This document shows positions 63,233 to 64,000 of a DNA stretch of 64,000 nucleotides, piece after piece (within the stretch, counting starts at the first letter, position 1; every line of letters begins with the position of its first letter). The notes under the pieces were generated by a model. The model searched no databases and was not told the origin of the DNA. It saw only the letters and a program-made list of their open reading frames with translations. The stretch spans positions 22,246 to 86,245 of the forward strand of contig JAEZCE010000061.1 in assembly GCA_023429995.1 (NCBI GenBank), in the 5' to 3' direction. Origin of the DNA: Bacillota bacterium. Lineage in GTDB: Bacteria > Bacillota > UBA4882 > UBA8346. Both the position numbers and the translations under genes were made by a program.

Positions 63233-63688
63233 ATGCCCCTCATTTCAATAAACATCTACACCCTCAAACAAATCCGTACCCAGCGCCATCGCTATGATCT
63301 GGAAGACCATCCAATCACCAGCCCTTTGATCTGCTATAAAGTCCTCCAATATCTCCTCGATCTCAAATCCGAACCGGTAGAGAAGTTTGGCATCATCTCA
63401 CTGAACACTCGAAACAAAATCATCGGCCTTCATATAATCGGCACCGGCTCCCTGGATCAACTTTACATCGAACCCCGGGAAGTTTTTATGGCCGCCATGA
63501 TGAACAACGCCAAATCCATCATCGCTTTCCACAACCACCCCAGTGGATCACCTGAACCTAGCCAGGATGATATTTTTCTCACCCGTAAACTCCGAGAGGC
63601 CGGGAAAATCATGTGCATTGAACTGTTGGATCATGTGATAACGGGAGAGCGGAGTTATTGCAGTTTGAAGGAAAAAGGATTGTTATAA
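63233..63688 (+). CDS. RadC-like JAB/MPN-domain protein
   Basis: A 151-residue protein with a JAMM metalloprotease-type motif HNHPSGSPEPSQDD: His100, His102, Ser110 and Asp113 fit H-x-H-x7-S-x2-D. The C-terminal LLDHVITGERSYCSLKEKGLL is the RadC end. The N-terminal helix-hairpin-helix domain of chromosomal RadC is missing, as in copies on mobile elements. The family's activity is not established. I place the start at the ATG at 63233 with GGGAG, because the promoter and operators lie upstream of it. Codon use is richer in C at third positions than the AIPR gene. It is regulated by the divergent XRE gene. Confidence 0.85.
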   Translation: MPLISINIYTLKQIRTQRHRYDLEDHPITSPLICYKVLQYLLDLKSEPVEKFGIISLNTRNKIIGLHIIGTGSLDQLYIEPREVFMAAMMNNAKSIIAFHNHPSGSPEPSQDDIFLTRKLREAGKIMCIELLDHVITGERSYCSLKEKGLL

Positions 63689-63763
63689 ATTTAAAAGGGA
63701 AAGGAGAAAAGGGTAAAATGAATGAAGCTGTAGGTTTGAAGTTAAATGAGTAACTTAGAATAA

Positions 63764-63883
63764 GCAATTATATAGGCTGAAATTACATACAGAAGATGTA
63801 AGCCTTCAAGGAGGAAGGCGATTCCACGCCGACTCTATTCAGGATGAATACGGCGGTTGCGATCGGAAGCCTTATATAATTGC
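63764..63883. ncRNA. Candidate structured RNA with a long closing stem and three inner hairpins
   Basis: Closing stem P1 pairs GCAATTATATAGGCT (63764-63778) with AGCCTTATATAATTGC (63868-63883), one bulge. Inside are P2 TTACAT/ATGTAA (63783-63788, 63796-63801), P3 GCCTTC/GAAGGC (63802-63807, 63814-63819), and P4 CGCCG-TATTC/GAATA-CGGCG (63827-63855) with a four-base bulge. Such a multi-branch fold suggests a functional RNA or an RNA of a mobile element. I do not match it to a known family; the strand is uncertain because all stems are symmetric. Confidence 0.5.
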
Positions 63884-63960
63884 CAGTCGAAAGGCCATGG
63901 AAGGCGAAGACCCACTAGAAACCCTGGATGAATAAAGGGAAGACCGAAATCCGTAGGTTT

Positions 63961-64000
63961 CGGCGGCTCTTTGGTTCCTTTCTGGCCGCTCAGAAAGGAA
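63961..64000. repeat. Right copy of island-bracketing 40-bp inverted repeat
   Basis: The last 40 bases are the exact reverse complement of 54216-54255, ending in the hairpin TTCCTTTCTG/CAGAAAGGAA. Just before it, CCGAAA and TTTCGG (about 63942-63961) form another small stem. The sequence is cut by the window end, so the repeat could be longer. Confidence 0.85.

Noticed and set aside
63905..63950. Hammerhead-like ribozyme (CTGGATGA and GAAA near each other)
   Set aside because: The CUGAUGA core is not exact and the three required stems could not be formed.

Overview
The window looks like a chromosome segment of an anaerobic, spore-forming member of the Bacillota with moderate to low GC. The signs are TTG and GTG starts behind strong AGGAGG sites, a cotJA-cotJB-cotJC spore-coat operon, YkoP-family and DUF2292 proteins, TTGACA/TATAAT promoters, and LL-diaminopimelate aminotransferase (DapL). 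PbpC paired with a 1797-residue alpha-2-macroglobulin is more usual in diderm bacteria, so a Gram-negative-staining clostridial or limnochordial lineage is a reasonable but unproven guess.

Layout. 1-4.4 kb: a gene cut by the left edge, a secreted GH18 glycosidase, small proteins, a truncated flavodoxin-family remnant and ychF. 4.8-11 kb: the galactose-type sugar importer mglBAC with an internal terminator after the binding-protein gene, then a chemoreceptor. 11-18 kb: a DEAD-box RNA helicase, a ferredoxin-type aldo/keto reductase and the polyamine importer potABCD. 18-27 kb: housekeeping genes (ComEC-like hydrolase, DUF3006, DegV, a rhomboid-like protein, an RNA methyltransferase overlapping a pseudouridine synthase, tRNA-Val and tRNA-Asp, an M29 aminopeptidase, an HD-GYP protein). 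28-32 kb: an envelope cluster of glycosyltransferase, MFS exporter, polysaccharide deacetylase and YkoP. 32-37.7 kb: ferritin-like protein, sugar epimerase, several very small proteins and the cotJ operon. 38-50 kb: two tandem membrane-anchored FMN glutamate-synthase-like proteins, a second deacetylase, pbpC and alpha-2-macroglobulin. 50-53 kb: an AraC regulator, a Cas2/SinR-like small protein and dapL.

53-64 kb is accessory DNA. A gene-free, repeat-rich stretch of about 1.9 kb (19-bp inverted repeat, six-unit 42-bp minisatellite, short direct repeats) leads into a defence island. The island holds a type I restriction-modification locus in the order R-S-M, a low-GC AIPR-family protein with a nuclease-like N-terminus, an XRE repressor and a divergent RadC-like JAB-domain gene, then a multi-stem RNA-like segment. 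A 40-bp sequence at 54216-54255 reappears as an exact reverse complement in the last 40 bases, so the island is bracketed by inverted repeats. hsdR has lost about 30 codons and its frame within the nuclease domain, and a palindromic element has split the hsdR-hsdS junction.

The best candidates for new biology are the island's organisation (AIPR, XRE, RadC and RNA inside inverted repeats), the operator lying exactly in the spacer of the radC-like promoter, and the structured segment at 63764-63883.
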